Below are positions 47,216-59,914 of a stretch of DNA of 64,000 nt, piece by piece. Every line of letters begins with the position of its first letter. The stretch's first letter is position 1. The notes under the pieces are model-generated. The model was not told the DNA's origin, ran no database searches, and saw only the letters and a program-made list of their open reading frames with translations. Source of the stretch: Eutypa lata (taxonomy: Eukaryota > Ascomycota > Sordariomycetes > Xylariales > Diatrypaceae). Made by a program: the position numbers and the translations under genes. The stretch is from NCBI GenBank assembly GCA_022661535.1, contig JAKULF010000003.1:3224001-3288000 (forward strand). The letters run 5' to 3'.

Positions 47216-48983
47216 CAATTTGACCCCCAAACAAACATGTTGCATAGCTCCGCCCCATTGATTTCGCAAGCCCTGCTACGTAGACGTTGTTTCAAGTACT
47301 TGGCATGCTTGCCTACCTACCAAGTTACATACATACATACCTCCCTATCTTCGTTGCACGTTTGTCTCGACTCTCGACCCCAATGTTTGGTTGCCTAACC
47401 CCCACAGATGCATCCTTGCGGCCTTCCCACGTACCCCATGGGATTCCATCCCAGTCCCCAGATTCCAGCTCGCGACCGGGGGCCGGGAAACTTCGTGGCG
47501 CCACCACGAGGAGGCTCTATCAACTTTTTTGTCTTTTCTTTTCTTTTTTCTTCCTCCCCTTTCTTTTGTGCTTGTGTAACTACATAAGTACTAGTGCCTA
47601 TTTTACTTACTCATTCGTGTCTACCTAACTAGATGCGTTTGTTTTACTTACCCCGATCTTGGAAAGGAACATCGATCGACAAGCAATCTTTATTCCCTTT
47701 CCCGCGCCGCCTATCTCGCATACGTTCGTCAGATTTTGTTCCCTTTTTTTTCTTTTCCTCATTGGGGGGTTCATGACACCGAATCCTTCGCGGTAGGTAC
47801 CTATTCATTCGTCTCGCATTACCCCAGGGCCGTGGATCCGGAACGCTGTTCCTCTCTAACCTCCAACAAGCGAGCATGTACGATTCTATACTCAACATTC
47901 ATATCGCGGACACGTGTTATGAGTAATCTAATAAATGATGGCGCTCCTGTCACCTGTCTCTCAAACCCCCCTGCCAAGCCTGCATTTTTCGTTTCTCTAT
48001 ATCCGTATATACATACATACATGCATAGCTCCGTCTATTGTCCGCCTTATGTACGTTGTGCGTGCCCGCGACAACTATATTTTTATTTTAAAATAAGGTT
48101 TCATTCGACTTTCCTTGGGATCGGAGCTAACCAGGCTAGATCCAATAGATATCTACGTAATGAGCGCATGCTGTAAGATATAAAAAGAAAACGCATTCTT
48201 TATCTCATATCTAGCCTCAAAAACGCCGCTCTCGCTCGCTCCCTTAATTTCCTAAGGGCCGCAGTACGAAGTATGCCCGGTAACTATGTACGTGCGTATT
48301 TGTAGGATGTAGTTATGTATATATGCGCGCAGGTGCCAGGCCAGGTCAGGTCAGCAACCGCCTCCTTTCATAATAAGCCAGCCAGTCACTCAGCTAGCCC
48401 TGTCTTGGCCTCCAGCCCATCTGACGGATGACAAGAAGGAAGAAAAGGGTGACTTTGTTGGTCTCCCTTCGGACGTCCCCGGACGCTTGTCATCCAATGT
48501 ATGCGCTCCAATGCGCTCGACAGGCGACAACTGGGGTAACGTCAAAGAGGCGGTGGGGGGACCGGGGGGAAGGGAAAAGGACAAGGGCAAGGGCAAGACC
48601 CCATGTCTGATCTCTCATCTCCCGAGATTCACGCCCTGCCAATGAATGAGATCTCCTGCTCTGACTCACCCTCTAGATATTTTCATGCTGGAAAGGTGTT
48701 ACTGTACCCAAGCCAATTTACCATTGGTCCGTTTGGAGACATTTTCGTTTTATTATTCTATATGTTATTTTTAGTGTTTTTCTTTCTCTCTCCTCCCGCA
48801 GTACAGTATTTACGTACTTTCACTACCTACCTATACGTGGGACATGTTTTGGGTGCTCAGCCCCGGATCCCCCTCCACCAACTGGAGGCTAGCCGACCTG
48901 TCATCCTGTATAACAGCCCAGAAACCCATGAGACGTGGCGCGCAGGATAGGGCTCTTCCCCCGCTGACGTGATACTACATTAT

Positions 48984-49005
48984 GTACGTACGTACGTACG
49001 TACGT
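48984..49005. repeat. (GTAC)5 self-complementary microsatellite
   Basis: Tandem GTAC repeats, each unit its own reverse complement, so the tract can fold back on itself. It continues imperfectly into GTATGTAGGTATAT. Confidence 0.9.
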
Positions 49006-51140
49006 ATGTAGGTATATCGTTCGTGCGCAATGGCCGCCTTCCTGCTACCGCTACTAATGCTACCCTTCCCAGCTCCTCGCCCCTTACCTAAGCTAGGGCG
49101 AACGGGCTCAAGTATTGGTATAACTGTGGGTGAGGCCGAGGCGGCAACGTTAGTAGGTACTTTATGCCGAATCCGGCGGACGCGGTGAGAATGACGATGT
49201 TCACCGGTCGGCACTTGTTATGGATTCCAAGACTCTTGACTGCCTTAGTCAAATCCTGTGCGCGTGTGTTGATTAATCGGTTGATTAGCTGTTGCTTTGC
49301 TACTACTGCCGCTGTCGAATACGTAAATCTTACCTATAGCATGCATTAGGTAGGGCTATAGATTCTGACGCAAGGGGGGGCTAACGAAGGGGAGGGGGGC
49401 CCCCATGGATGGATACACATGCCACATGCGGGGCACCCATCTTTTCACTATCACTCCGGAAGGTGGTTCTGCGATCGAAAGACCTGGAATTTGGAATTTC
49501 CTGCTCAGAGCTGCTACTTCAGCTCCGATTCCGTAAGTCGATGATCTTCGGTTCGCTACGACTTGCTTTTATAGGAAAACGCATTTATTGCTCCTTTTTT
49601 TTCTTCTTCTTATTCACCTGTGTGTGTTTTTTTCTTTTTAGGTACCACACACATACTTTCTTCTGTATATACAGTTGCACATGTTCGACACACAGTTTAC
49701 GTACTTAGTCAACTTACTATGTACGAGAGTCTCAGTCTAGCCGTGCTATTAGAGGCTGGCGTCTTCATGCCCAACTCTCCTCTCTTCCATTCTCGAGAAG
49801 TAAAATCAGGTCTACATAGTTTAGTTGTCTGCTTCATACACCCGATTAGAAAGGTGTATATCCAGCGAGAGTAAAACGAGCATTGGTGCGATAATAGCAC
49901 GTGCTTCAAAGCTGAGATCGCCCGAACCGGCTCGAAAACGCGGGGTCTTCACGTCCGAAGCCTCAACCGCCCAAAGAGGGTGTGATGATTCTTACCCAAA
50001 GATGACTTCTATAGGAGAGAGATATATCTATGTGTATATATATTCACTTCACCGCAACTTCCGCAATGCAACAGGTGGTAAGTAATATGCTGGATGTTGC
50101 AAATAACACATGTTTACAGAGCTTACAACTCGTCGGCGATGTTGATTGGGCTGTGGCGCTCCAACATTCTACGGTCCAGAACCCTCTTGGTGTGGGGTTA
50201 ATGCTGGGGGAACACGGGGTTTGGCCCCGATTCGTCTGAGGCACAAAGGCCTACGATAAACGTAGTTATAGATAGATATGTTGTTCTCTCATTTTTCTCC
50301 TCTTGGGCTTTTACTGAGAGTTAAATTACATTAGGGTTTATTATGCGCTAGGCATATGTTCAGCTCGTGCCACATGTGATTCCCGTCACAGGATAATTGC
50401 CTTGTAGTTCATAATACGCACTTAATCATGACTAAATAGTAAAGCTTGCTTAGTTTGATAGAAAGGTTTTATCTCCGTATCTGCCAGATGTGAAAAGGAT
50501 CACCCAAAAAAAACAACCACAAAAAACCGGGCTACTTTCGTCATTTCTTATGAACTACTTATGACGTTCCTATAGACCTAGGATCAAGGGATCGAAAATC
50601 CTCCGGATGATGGACATTAGCCAGCTTTTCGGGAATGGGTAGGTATGTACATAACTACTAGATACCTAAGAAGAAATTTCTTCTTTCCGGTGATGGAAAC
50701 CGATTTCCGACATGTTCTACACACTATGTACTATTCCTCCTTACTACTAGTTCGCAGGTCGTGATGTCACTTTAACATACATATCAATGAGATTCGTGGG
50801 GTTACAACGTACATACATATCTGCAACATGAGTGGGGAGCCTAGAAGTCGCTGCCAAGTGTATCAATAGTTAGGTAGATGAGCAAGATGAGTTATTGCTT
50901 GAACCAAGAACCAAGGCTTGGCTAGTGCGCGCTGGAGTTACATACTTATGGTTGATACATATGAATTTTAGTCGTGCCATGTATAGCTGTATGGCATCAT
51001 ATGCGGGAGTAAAGTGCAGCACAATAGGAACGTAGGTAATGCGGCCAAGATCTGCTTGCTTGCGTGTTTGTCTAACTATTATCTTTCATTCGTGAAAAGG
51101 AGACGACGCCAGTCAAACTCAAGTCATCTAAACCTACATA

Positions 51141-51161
51141 CCTACCTACCTACCTACCTAC
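51141..51161. repeat. (CCTA)5 microsatellite
   Basis: Five perfect CCTA units followed by C. The same motif recurs in shorter form across the window (for example near 25350, 44850 and 47125). Confidence 0.9.
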
Positions 51162-54100
51162 TACGAACGTACGTAGTCGGATGCAATCAAACGTAAGCAG
51201 ATACATAGATTAGGAGAGAGCTGTAGGCAGGCTGGAAAATGGAATACGGGGTGATACAGTCAGACATTTTGGACACCTTTCATTAGAATTACTACTTAGA
51301 ATCCAGGCTTGGCTGGCGGGCTGGTAACTACGTACATAAAAGCCGGGCGTGGCCGGCGCCGGGGCAGGGCTGTGCGATTACACTAGGTAGGGCCTATCTA
51401 TGGGGAAACAAATATGGGGTGCGTGGGGGGTTGCGGGCTAGTCTCCACGGGGTGAAGGAATTAGGGGGGAGCGGAGGGGTCTAAAAGAACCTTCTCATCT
51501 TTTTTGTCGTATATTTCTTTATCTCTCTACCTATGCTATAGTAGGAAACTCCGCCAGAATCCCATAGGAGGTCGGTATGGAGTTCGCCCCTCCGCGCTTA
51601 CCCCCTGCGTATCCCTTATTCCCACCTACCATCTACGAAGTAGGTAGCGTCTAATGACCTGTGATACCTTCCCTTTAGATTACATCAAAAGGAGGGAATC
51701 GGCGAATGTGATGGCGCCAAGAGGACTGAAAAGGGAATCCCTACTGAGACTACTACAGTAGCTAGTTAGTGGGTGCTACATGCAACGACCAAGAAAGTGG
51801 CTGCTTTGAGGCTTCGGTAACCTCGGTGAAAACCTGAGCATACATAATCAATCACAGGATTTAGAACACGACACTATGGTACGACTGACTGACGAAACCT
51901 ACCGACTATCACAATACAAGGCTGGTCTACGAAATATCTCTTAAAGCCTAACTACGTAACTTCCTATTGCGTCTTATTCATAATTCACTGATCCAGAACA
52001 CTCACGCGGAAAGCCGGGGGGACGGGGTGTTGTGGGTATTACTGCTCGGCTTCGAAATCCGACCCGGCTTTTCGGGTCCGCGTCCCCGTAATAATCCCTA
52101 TTTTCACGCAACACAGTCTCTACTGAGCTACCAGGCTACACATGTAGTAAAAATTCCTCCTTCTGGATAACCGATCCTAGATGTCACTTTGTCCGGCGGT
52201 GCAACAATGGACATCTCTCCAAGGTGTCAAGGAGTCCAAGCCACATTTCAACGGATGGTTTCATTCAGTCGGCATCACCATCCTTTGAGCCGTCTTAGTT
52301 GTATTCATACCCTTTTCAGGCGAAGCTCTCGCTTACCCCCCCCTACATCTTCACCGACTCAGCAGGCTTGATCGGATGTCGCGACAGCGAGGTCGTGGTA
52401 CAAGCCAAGCGGCTACCAAGGATCAACAAGCGATGCTGTGATACGTATCCGATATGTTGGCGGCGCGGCAGCCCTGGAGTTATGCATTTAATTGTACTCA
52501 GTACTGGGGGAGGGATAGGGGCCAAAGGCAGCCATCCCCCTCAAGCTTACTAAACGTAGTTGTACTCAGTCAGGGCTCACTACGCCGCCGCGTCATCCTC
52601 TGAGATACAAATGGCTCGCAGGAGCGTACCGTTTTGATGCGCCAATGCGGCAAATGAATACCATACATACGACCCTTGCCGTAGTGCACGGTTCCCATCT
52701 CCCTTCTCCCGTCAAATTAATCCGATATTAACTCTCATACCACGAAAGTGAAGGGTGTTGCAATTGCTGCAAGCTGCAAGGACTACCGACATCACCAAGC
52801 TACATACCACCAGCGGCACGTCTAGGATAGATGGATGCCCTCGTTCCAGTCTCCTTATATTGGTACAGCAGATGTTGGAATGCGTTGCATCACAAAAGGC
52901 ATGAAACCCCTTGAACTGTGAAAAAGACAAACTCGCGAGACAACATAACTACTTTCAGGTGGTAAACTGAAGTGTGCGTTCCGGCCAATGCGAATCTCGG
53001 TGGAGATAGGACACGCCGTATAGCTATATTGAAAGTGGTCGAATTTGGTCTAAACAAGGACAGCCTCAGACCTATTTCCTATCGGGCTGTAGGATTATTC
53101 TATGATACCTAGAAACGCTTCTTTGCTGGCGGTGAAGGAAGTTGCCATTCTCATTCGTTTTCATTTGTCATTCATCGCGGTTTAACATACTTTATTTTTA
53201 ATTATAGATGTACTCCTCTGCCGTCTTCCCACGCCATTACCCCTTAATGTATGAAATGACAAACACAAAACGGTTGGCTACAGGATCTTGATTGATCGAT
53301 CGATTCTGCAAGCCATACTTAGCTATGGCGTGTATGCTGATGGCCATCACGAACTTCCAGATATCAGCATTCTGACAGCCACATATGATTTTAATGCCCT
53401 AGATGCTCAGCTTCCAGCATGTGAAGGGGTTTCCAGCCTTTAGGCACGAGGATAAATCGGAGATGCATCTTTGCGGGGCGTCGATAAAGGAATGGCACGA
53501 CATCACAAGATTCGAAACCTTTCCTATTGCCCGGATTTCGGCTTGTCTAGTAACTAGCCATTACCGTGCCTCTTCAGCGCTGGAAGATTGGACTTGCTAC
53601 GTGAGACTGAATGTTCCATTCACATCCTTGGAAGGGCATTACGTCGGGCGAATTGCGAGTTCACTATTCTAGCCTCTAGATCATTGCAACTGGCGGGTTT
53701 TAAGCGACTGAGTATATCGGCAACAACCGATGCCCATCATACCACCCCGCCCTTGCATCCAACATCCTCGTCACATCTCATCCACATCGGCGCCGATGCA
53801 GATTGCAAGGTTCATCCGCAAGGCGGTAGAACACCCTCCTAACAGGGCGTGTGCAGAAGCTTAGCCCGACCCCTCAAGCTACATGCTATCCAGACTCCTA
53901 CTATATGCCCATACATGAAGCCAAGGCCTTACTTACCGATATGCACCTTGAAGGTATAGCTTGTAAGAGCTCGTCGACTGCATGCTCACAATGTACGCTA
54001 ATATATCGCTCCCGAGGAGCCGCAATTAATCTTGCATACGCTGGCTCGGGATACAAGCCCACCGCTCCTGCATCCACGGGACGAAAACCCCTAGGGATTT

Positions 54101-57100
54101 ATTTCGATCCAATGTAGCACTGAGGGGAAGCCTGTTCGATGCGACGTCTTCCCCCCTCATATACATAGTAGAGGTGTGCTATCTGTCGACGCAACTAATA
54201 TTTAGGCTTTTATAGATCCTGTTTTCGCCCTCCTGCTGTGAAACACCTACATAGAGCTATTATAGTATGCAGACACGTCCTGCTACCCATAAGCCCCCCC
54301 CCTCCCTTCTCCTCAGTCTTGGGTGGAAGTAGCGGTGGCAAGGTTAAGTAGCACAGCACAGGGCCGCTGAAAAGTTCGCACGGATGGGGTTGGCCGGGAT
54401 CCCCTTCTCGGTATGGACGACCCAATCACCAGGAACCTTTTTCCCGACGAGACGCGCCCACCTCACATCGGCGGAAAGGGGTTGTTCCCTTACTCCTTGC
54501 AGGTCTTCGAAAGGGCACCTCCTCCTTATCCCTCTCCCCCCTTTTCAATGGTCTGTTATCCAGCAGCAACGCTTCGCTTTGGCCGCCGAGGCGCTGCTGC
54601 AAGTAGGGTTGCGCGGGGAAATCCCACATCGTGCTTCGCCCGCCGTCACGTTGCGTGGATACATAACTCTCCCTCCTCTCCTTCGTGGCGCGAGCGAGCG
54701 AGCTAGCTAGCTATGTAGCTTGAGTTTTATGAAGCCTGCCTGCCCCTCAAAAGGCACTTCGGCCCGCGAGGGAAGAGGAAAGACGAAAACCAGAGTTTTT
54801 CCTCCCTGCCTGGGTCATAGCTCCTCCTCCTCCTCCAGTTGCAGCGCTGGCGATGGTTTCAGGTTTTCCGAATGGGACGACCCGTGCATTTTCGTGTCCA
54901 TGATGCGTTGTTAGTCAGGAAAAGCCGCCGTCGTGGGGGGCTACGAATGGCCAGTGCTGGCATATTCCGCCCGTCATCCTATTTACGCTCGTGACGGCAT
55001 TAATCTCTATCCGTGGCAGCGTCTGTGTCGTCTTTGGAGAGAAAAGCTAGTGAATTCATCGAGAAATAACCACCGCGGTTGAAACGGTGACTTCTCGGGC
55101 TGCCTACTTGGTTGATCCCGGACATTTTCTAACCAAGTAGCTACCTATCGCTCTCACATGCAAAGTTTCTTTTTCATGTGATATCACGTGAAAGACATTG
55201 AACGTCGGCCTTTGTTGACATGCTAAATTTACAAATGACTACAATCGATGTTGGATTCTACTAATCAATGGGATGGTGCCTATGGTTGGTTCTATAATAC
55301 CTTAGTGCTCTAGTGGAAGTGCTCTAGACTACTACGAAGTGGAGGGTAGCGACTCGGTATATGGGCTGCGCGCCCTGATTGCATGCAAGGGGACAATAAT
55401 GGCAAAAGTGCGGGTAACATCTCGTCTCATCTCGTCTCGGTGGCTTAATATACTATACGGCAGCATCCGCAGTATAGCATGCAGCAGCATATGCGAGCAT
55501 CCAAATCGGGCTCCTGTTCTCAACACACCGGTGAAGCATCTTTAAAGGTCTTCTACTTGCACGAGGGACGCAGTCCAACTTTCATAGGTAGATATTCATA
55601 GTACTCTATTGAATTATTCAACCCATAACTTCATCTAACCGGTGTTCAAGTTACTCTGGTAGTAGCCTCTAGATTAAAAGACACTACCTGTAACCAACAA
55701 GCGGGTTGAAGCGTGCCACATTCGTAACCAATTGCAACGGACTGTATTCATCTTGTACTGCTATGGTATTACGACGTAGTATAATTTTCAAGCGAGGAAT
55801 GGAGAGGGGTTTGGTCCCTCATTCGTATCTTCAAGAGGTATTGGTTCCATTCAAGGCTCGAGCCTTATTGTAAGCATACTAGATGTGGAAGTGTCTGATC
55901 AACCAAGGATTTGGTTCATGAATAGGGGACTAGGGACAGTTGGAATCCCGAGTACAGCTAGCTTAACGTGGACTCTTTAAGAGCGGCTACCATATTTGCG
56001 TTATGCCATATCACTATGATATGCAACAAGTGATATCATCTTGGGCTTCCATCTAACTAATAGTACCTAGCAAGCAATCCAAAGACTCGTGTGAGGCAGG
56101 CTCAGGCCAGTATCGCACTTGTGTAGAAAATGCCAGACATGCCACAGTGCTTGCTATTACGCGTGATAGCGAAAGATTCAATATCAGAATCGTTGTAACG
56201 TGCCATAAGAATAGAATTGATTCCGACTCTAGGATCGGGTACATAGATGCGCCCCCTTTGAATTCCCAATTCACGTGTTAGAGATGGAAGGAACGCTAAT
56301 ATTAGGAGTTTACGACCTGAAGTATCTATCTCATCGGTATTATCCTCCTATTAACTACGATACACCAACTGCCTTAGCCTTCTGACTGCTCCACGGATGA
56401 AGCTTATGTCTTCTCATCTAGGCTCATATAAGAGGGGAGAGTGTTGCTTAAGGTAATATCTAGCTATGGCTAGAGATGGCCTAAGACTTCATATAATACC
56501 TTGGATAAGAAGCTTCCGACTTAGGCAACATGATTTGACCTTACATATCTACGAGCATATTCTGTTTAATTGTTAGTACAAGGTACTGTACATGATCATA
56601 CCGTCCCAATCATTCTTTCGGTATGGTATGTGAAGGCGTCATATATTTGAAGTTCCGGGATATTCTCAGCCATCTGACCATCGTCACTTTAATAAACCAT
56701 TACCTGCTATCTTAACCTAGGAATGCATTATGGGATTTCCTCCATGGCATAATGAGGTAGAGATACAGCCATGTCATCGTAGGGCAGGAGTTGGAAATAT
56801 GAGACGCTCGTCCGACGAGGAGAAGCACTGTCCCCCAACAGCGCTACACGTGCTGGGATAGCAGGGAAGATTAGGGAGGTGTACACCGCTCGAGAAGGGA
56901 GGTGAGATTACGTCTTGTGCTTAAGACCTTGCACTGCTCGTTGAGGGTTATTAAACCATCTCAAAAGTCACTGATCTCCCTTCACGTTAGGTGGTCTCCC
57001 TTGAAGTGAATTGATACCTATTACCTGGCCGGTTTCGATACGCACAATTCCATCGAGGTGATCTACTGCTTCAATTATCTTGAACGACAGATGGGCAGGG

Positions 57101-57429
57101 CAGGTAGATGTCGTGCACTGACTTCAGGCTACAAGTTTAGTTAGTAAAGAGGTTGTCACTTTGCTCAGTATAGCTCAAATAGCTCTTGTATTAGCATTAA
57201 AAGGGTATGCTATTATGTATAGTGACCCGATAAGAAGCTTTAGTCCTGAATACCTAACTTACAAGTGTCTTGGCCAGATGAGATGAACTTCATGTCCTAT
57301 GTGTGAAGTAATACGTAGAGATAAGTACGTTGGTGCACGGTCCACTAGCTTAATGGCAATCGCGACTGGTCTTGTATTGTACCTACAATACATACATAAC
57401 TACATACATACATGTAACTACGCCTGTGC

Positions 57430-59914
57430 ACCACCAGCAACAGTCAGGTGCTTCTCTATTCACTGCACACGCCTAATTCAACAAACTCATCAACGACAAC
57501 TCCCGCAAGCCAACTTTTTCATCTCCAAGAGTATCAGAATCCTACATTCTCATATAATTGCCTTCTCGGAATCTGAAGAATAATTGGTAAGTAAGTTGCG
57601 CTTGTTGACTCTATTGCGACCGTGAGAGACCTAATTAGCTTCTCTTGATAAAGCGCAGTCTTGGCTGCCTGCAATTCTCGTTACTGAACTGTGAGTTCAG
57701 ATTTAACTAGTGGGAATCGGTAAGCTTCGTTTTCATTTTGATTCACTTCCCATATCTTTAGCTATCACTATCATGCTGAAGCTTTACTGGTATCTTATAA
57801 TCTGTAATTGAATGGTCCATGTATTTTCAGATTGGCTAACTGTGGATTGTGTACAGCAAACATTTATATATGTACTTTGCTACCTAGTAGCCCCCAAACT
57901 TCAACTTAGACTCAGTTCGATCTGACCGTTCTCGTCAACGACCAAGACGCCAGGCAGACTGCATCCGACTCGTCCTAGTTACTTTTGATCATTTTACTAT
58001 TCGTCCATCTATCTGGATTCACATCAATTGTTGGATCCAAAAAGGGTAACTCGATGTCTTTGAGTCACTCTCGAGACTCAAAGCACATTGACAGTCGAGA
58101 CAAGCACCACTATACAGAGAAATTCCAACCACCCGCCTACAGATATTCACTGCCCTTTGACGTTTTAATGTCTCTGGATCCCGTCATTTCAATGTCTGTT
58201 TAGGCAGGTTCTCTGCTCCTTTATTTGAGCCCTCAAAACTTCCCTGTGGTGAGTCAATTCGTCTGATGCTTCTCTTTGCATATTTCATAGTCTTCATATA
58301 CAGCTGTAATGTCACCCCTAGCAACACAGCTATTCATCTTGATCACACCTATATAGAAACAACATTAACCATAATTTAACTTATCATGCAAGCTCTGTGT
58401 ACTGTTGAAACTGGGTTTTTCCAAAGACCGAGACTAATTAGAGCCCTAGGACTTGGCATAGCCCCTTTATCAAGTAAGTTCGACTGTCTGCTCATTCTCG
58501 AGCCTCTCTGAAATGATGAATTTGGCTGTTTGGTCGGGGCCACAATCTCCCCCTGTTTTCTTTTTATTTATTTAATTATTTTAACTTGATGAGCTTGGCC
58601 GTAGATAACGTGGCTGCTCTCCCACCTGGACGATGATGCTACCTACTTCCTCGATCCCAGCAGCAACACTCGTACATTGCCCCTAAAGAGTGTCACTACC
58701 TTCCCCTTCTCATTTAGTATTAGCTATGGCATTTTCCCTCTATCTTGATGCTAGCCATTACCCCCTCACCCCCTTTGCCTCTGTGTTGACCATAATTACA
58801 TTCATGTTGATAATATGCCTCCGTCAATATCGTTGTGATCATTGCTTTAATCAATGTACTGTTGTACTTTCATCCCTTTAATGTTATTTGAAGCGCAAGT
58901 ATACTTCTTGTCATTCGGCCATGTAATACATTCGCTTCATATTGTCATTATTAGGTCTTGTCTCGATGCTGCTACCTTTTACCACCTTTCTTATTGTCCT
59001 TAATCCCACACTTGATCACAGTCTGGTCGTCGTTGCCCTGCCTTGATTTGATTACTGGTTAGATACGAACTAACAAACTGTTCCCTCTATATCTTGATAA
59101 TGCTCTTCCACTTGGACCATCTCTAATCTTCAGGTGTTTCAGCTATATCAGTACTAGCTAGCAGTACGTACGTACATACAATACCTGGCAGGTACAGAAA
59201 CAATAGGTGCCTGGTGACGAAAATTTTCCCTAACTAAAGGTATGCTTAATTTTGATAACCCAACCAAGTTCCCTGACTCATATTGTAATACCCAACCTGC
59301 ACTTCCCACAACCCTCACCATCATATCATTCTTCAGGAATACTCCCTTGGGTCTATGGTCACGGCACGGCAACCACGTCAAGGCCAGCCATTTTTGTTCT
59401 AAGAACATACCGGTTATTCTCAATCAAGGCACATCTATCCTAGTGGTTCACCTACCTGTCGGCATTTTATATTTTATCCAAGCTAATAATCTTGTCATCC
59501 CCAGAGTCCCCCAGCCTTATCATTCCAATCATTCACTGCAACTGGTCTGTGCCTATTGTTCATCAAAATCGGACTAATCTTAAGCAACAGTGTATCAGCC
59601 TACAAAATAGTAAGTAACTACAGAATTAATTCATCACCACGACTTCTACATCAACATCAACCACATTCCCATCCTATCCTTTAAGTGGTCCAGCTGCCAC
59701 TTAAAGATAAAAGTTCACATGGAAATTCCCTTTTGATCATCGAGGTACCTTCAGACTGATACTATTGATCACTAACTTGATGGTTTGTCACCAAACAGGC
59801 TGTACCCTCAAACAACAACTTAACACTTTTAATTCCACAACAGTCTATTCCAGGGAACTGGTTACGGCTCACCTTGATATATCTTTTCACAACTAGTTCT
59901 ACAGGCCCGCTAAG
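57430..59914 (+). ncRNA. candidate spliced leader or lncRNA upstream of the BTB-bromodomain gene
   Basis: The sequence from about 57430 reads like a fungal leader (C/A-rich, CAACAAACTCATCAACGACA). It is followed by successive plausible introns: 57587-57658 (GTAAGT...GCAG, 72 nt, CTAAT inside) and 57720-57830 (GTAAGC...TTTTCAG, 111 nt). A possible third is 58249-58290 (GTGAGT...ATAG, 42 nt), and further GTAAGT donors occur at 58474 and 59607. No long ORF spans them. It may be a separate noncoding transcript or an alternative long 5' UTR of the gene starting at 59915. Splice motifs alone support this, and orientation is inferred from them. Confidence 0.3.
58054..58203 (+). CDS. possible 49-aa small ORF in the leader region
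   Basis: ATG at 58054 opens 49 codons (MSLSHSRDSKHIDSRDKHHY, then KFQPPAYRYSLPFDV) ending at TAG 58201-58203. Composition is hydrophilic, then Pro/aromatic, and more protein-like than neighbouring frames. It lies between the putative splice sites of the leader region, so it could be an upstream ORF or one exon of an unresolved gene. I do not recognise it. Confidence 0.2.
   Translation: MSLSHSRDSKHIDSRDKHHYTEKFQPPAYRYSLPFDVLMSLDPVISMSV

Larger units (their letters stand above)
46529..57429. other. 11-kb gene-free, repeat-rich region
   Basis: The longest stretch without a supportable protein. 46.5-50.3 kb is rich in pyrimidine runs and microsatellites, like the promoters and leaders of fungal regulatory genes, and may include a long creA 3' UTR or noncoding RNA. 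50.3-54.2 kb is mixed. 54.3-55.0 kb is a GC-rich island with two overlapping open frames (97 and 108 codons) of unknown worth, ending in (GAGC)3(TAGC)3 at about 54692-54714. 55.1-57.3 kb is A+T-rich with dense stops. No transposase, reverse transcriptase or terminal repeat was recognised. Confidence 0.55.

Noticed and set aside
48984..49005. CRISPR-like or iteron array
   Set aside because: A simple GTAC microsatellite with no spacers, in a fungal genome.
52020..52100. tRNA-like stretch with GGCTTCGAAATCC
   Set aside because: No cloverleaf with a matching acceptor stem or A box could be built around it.
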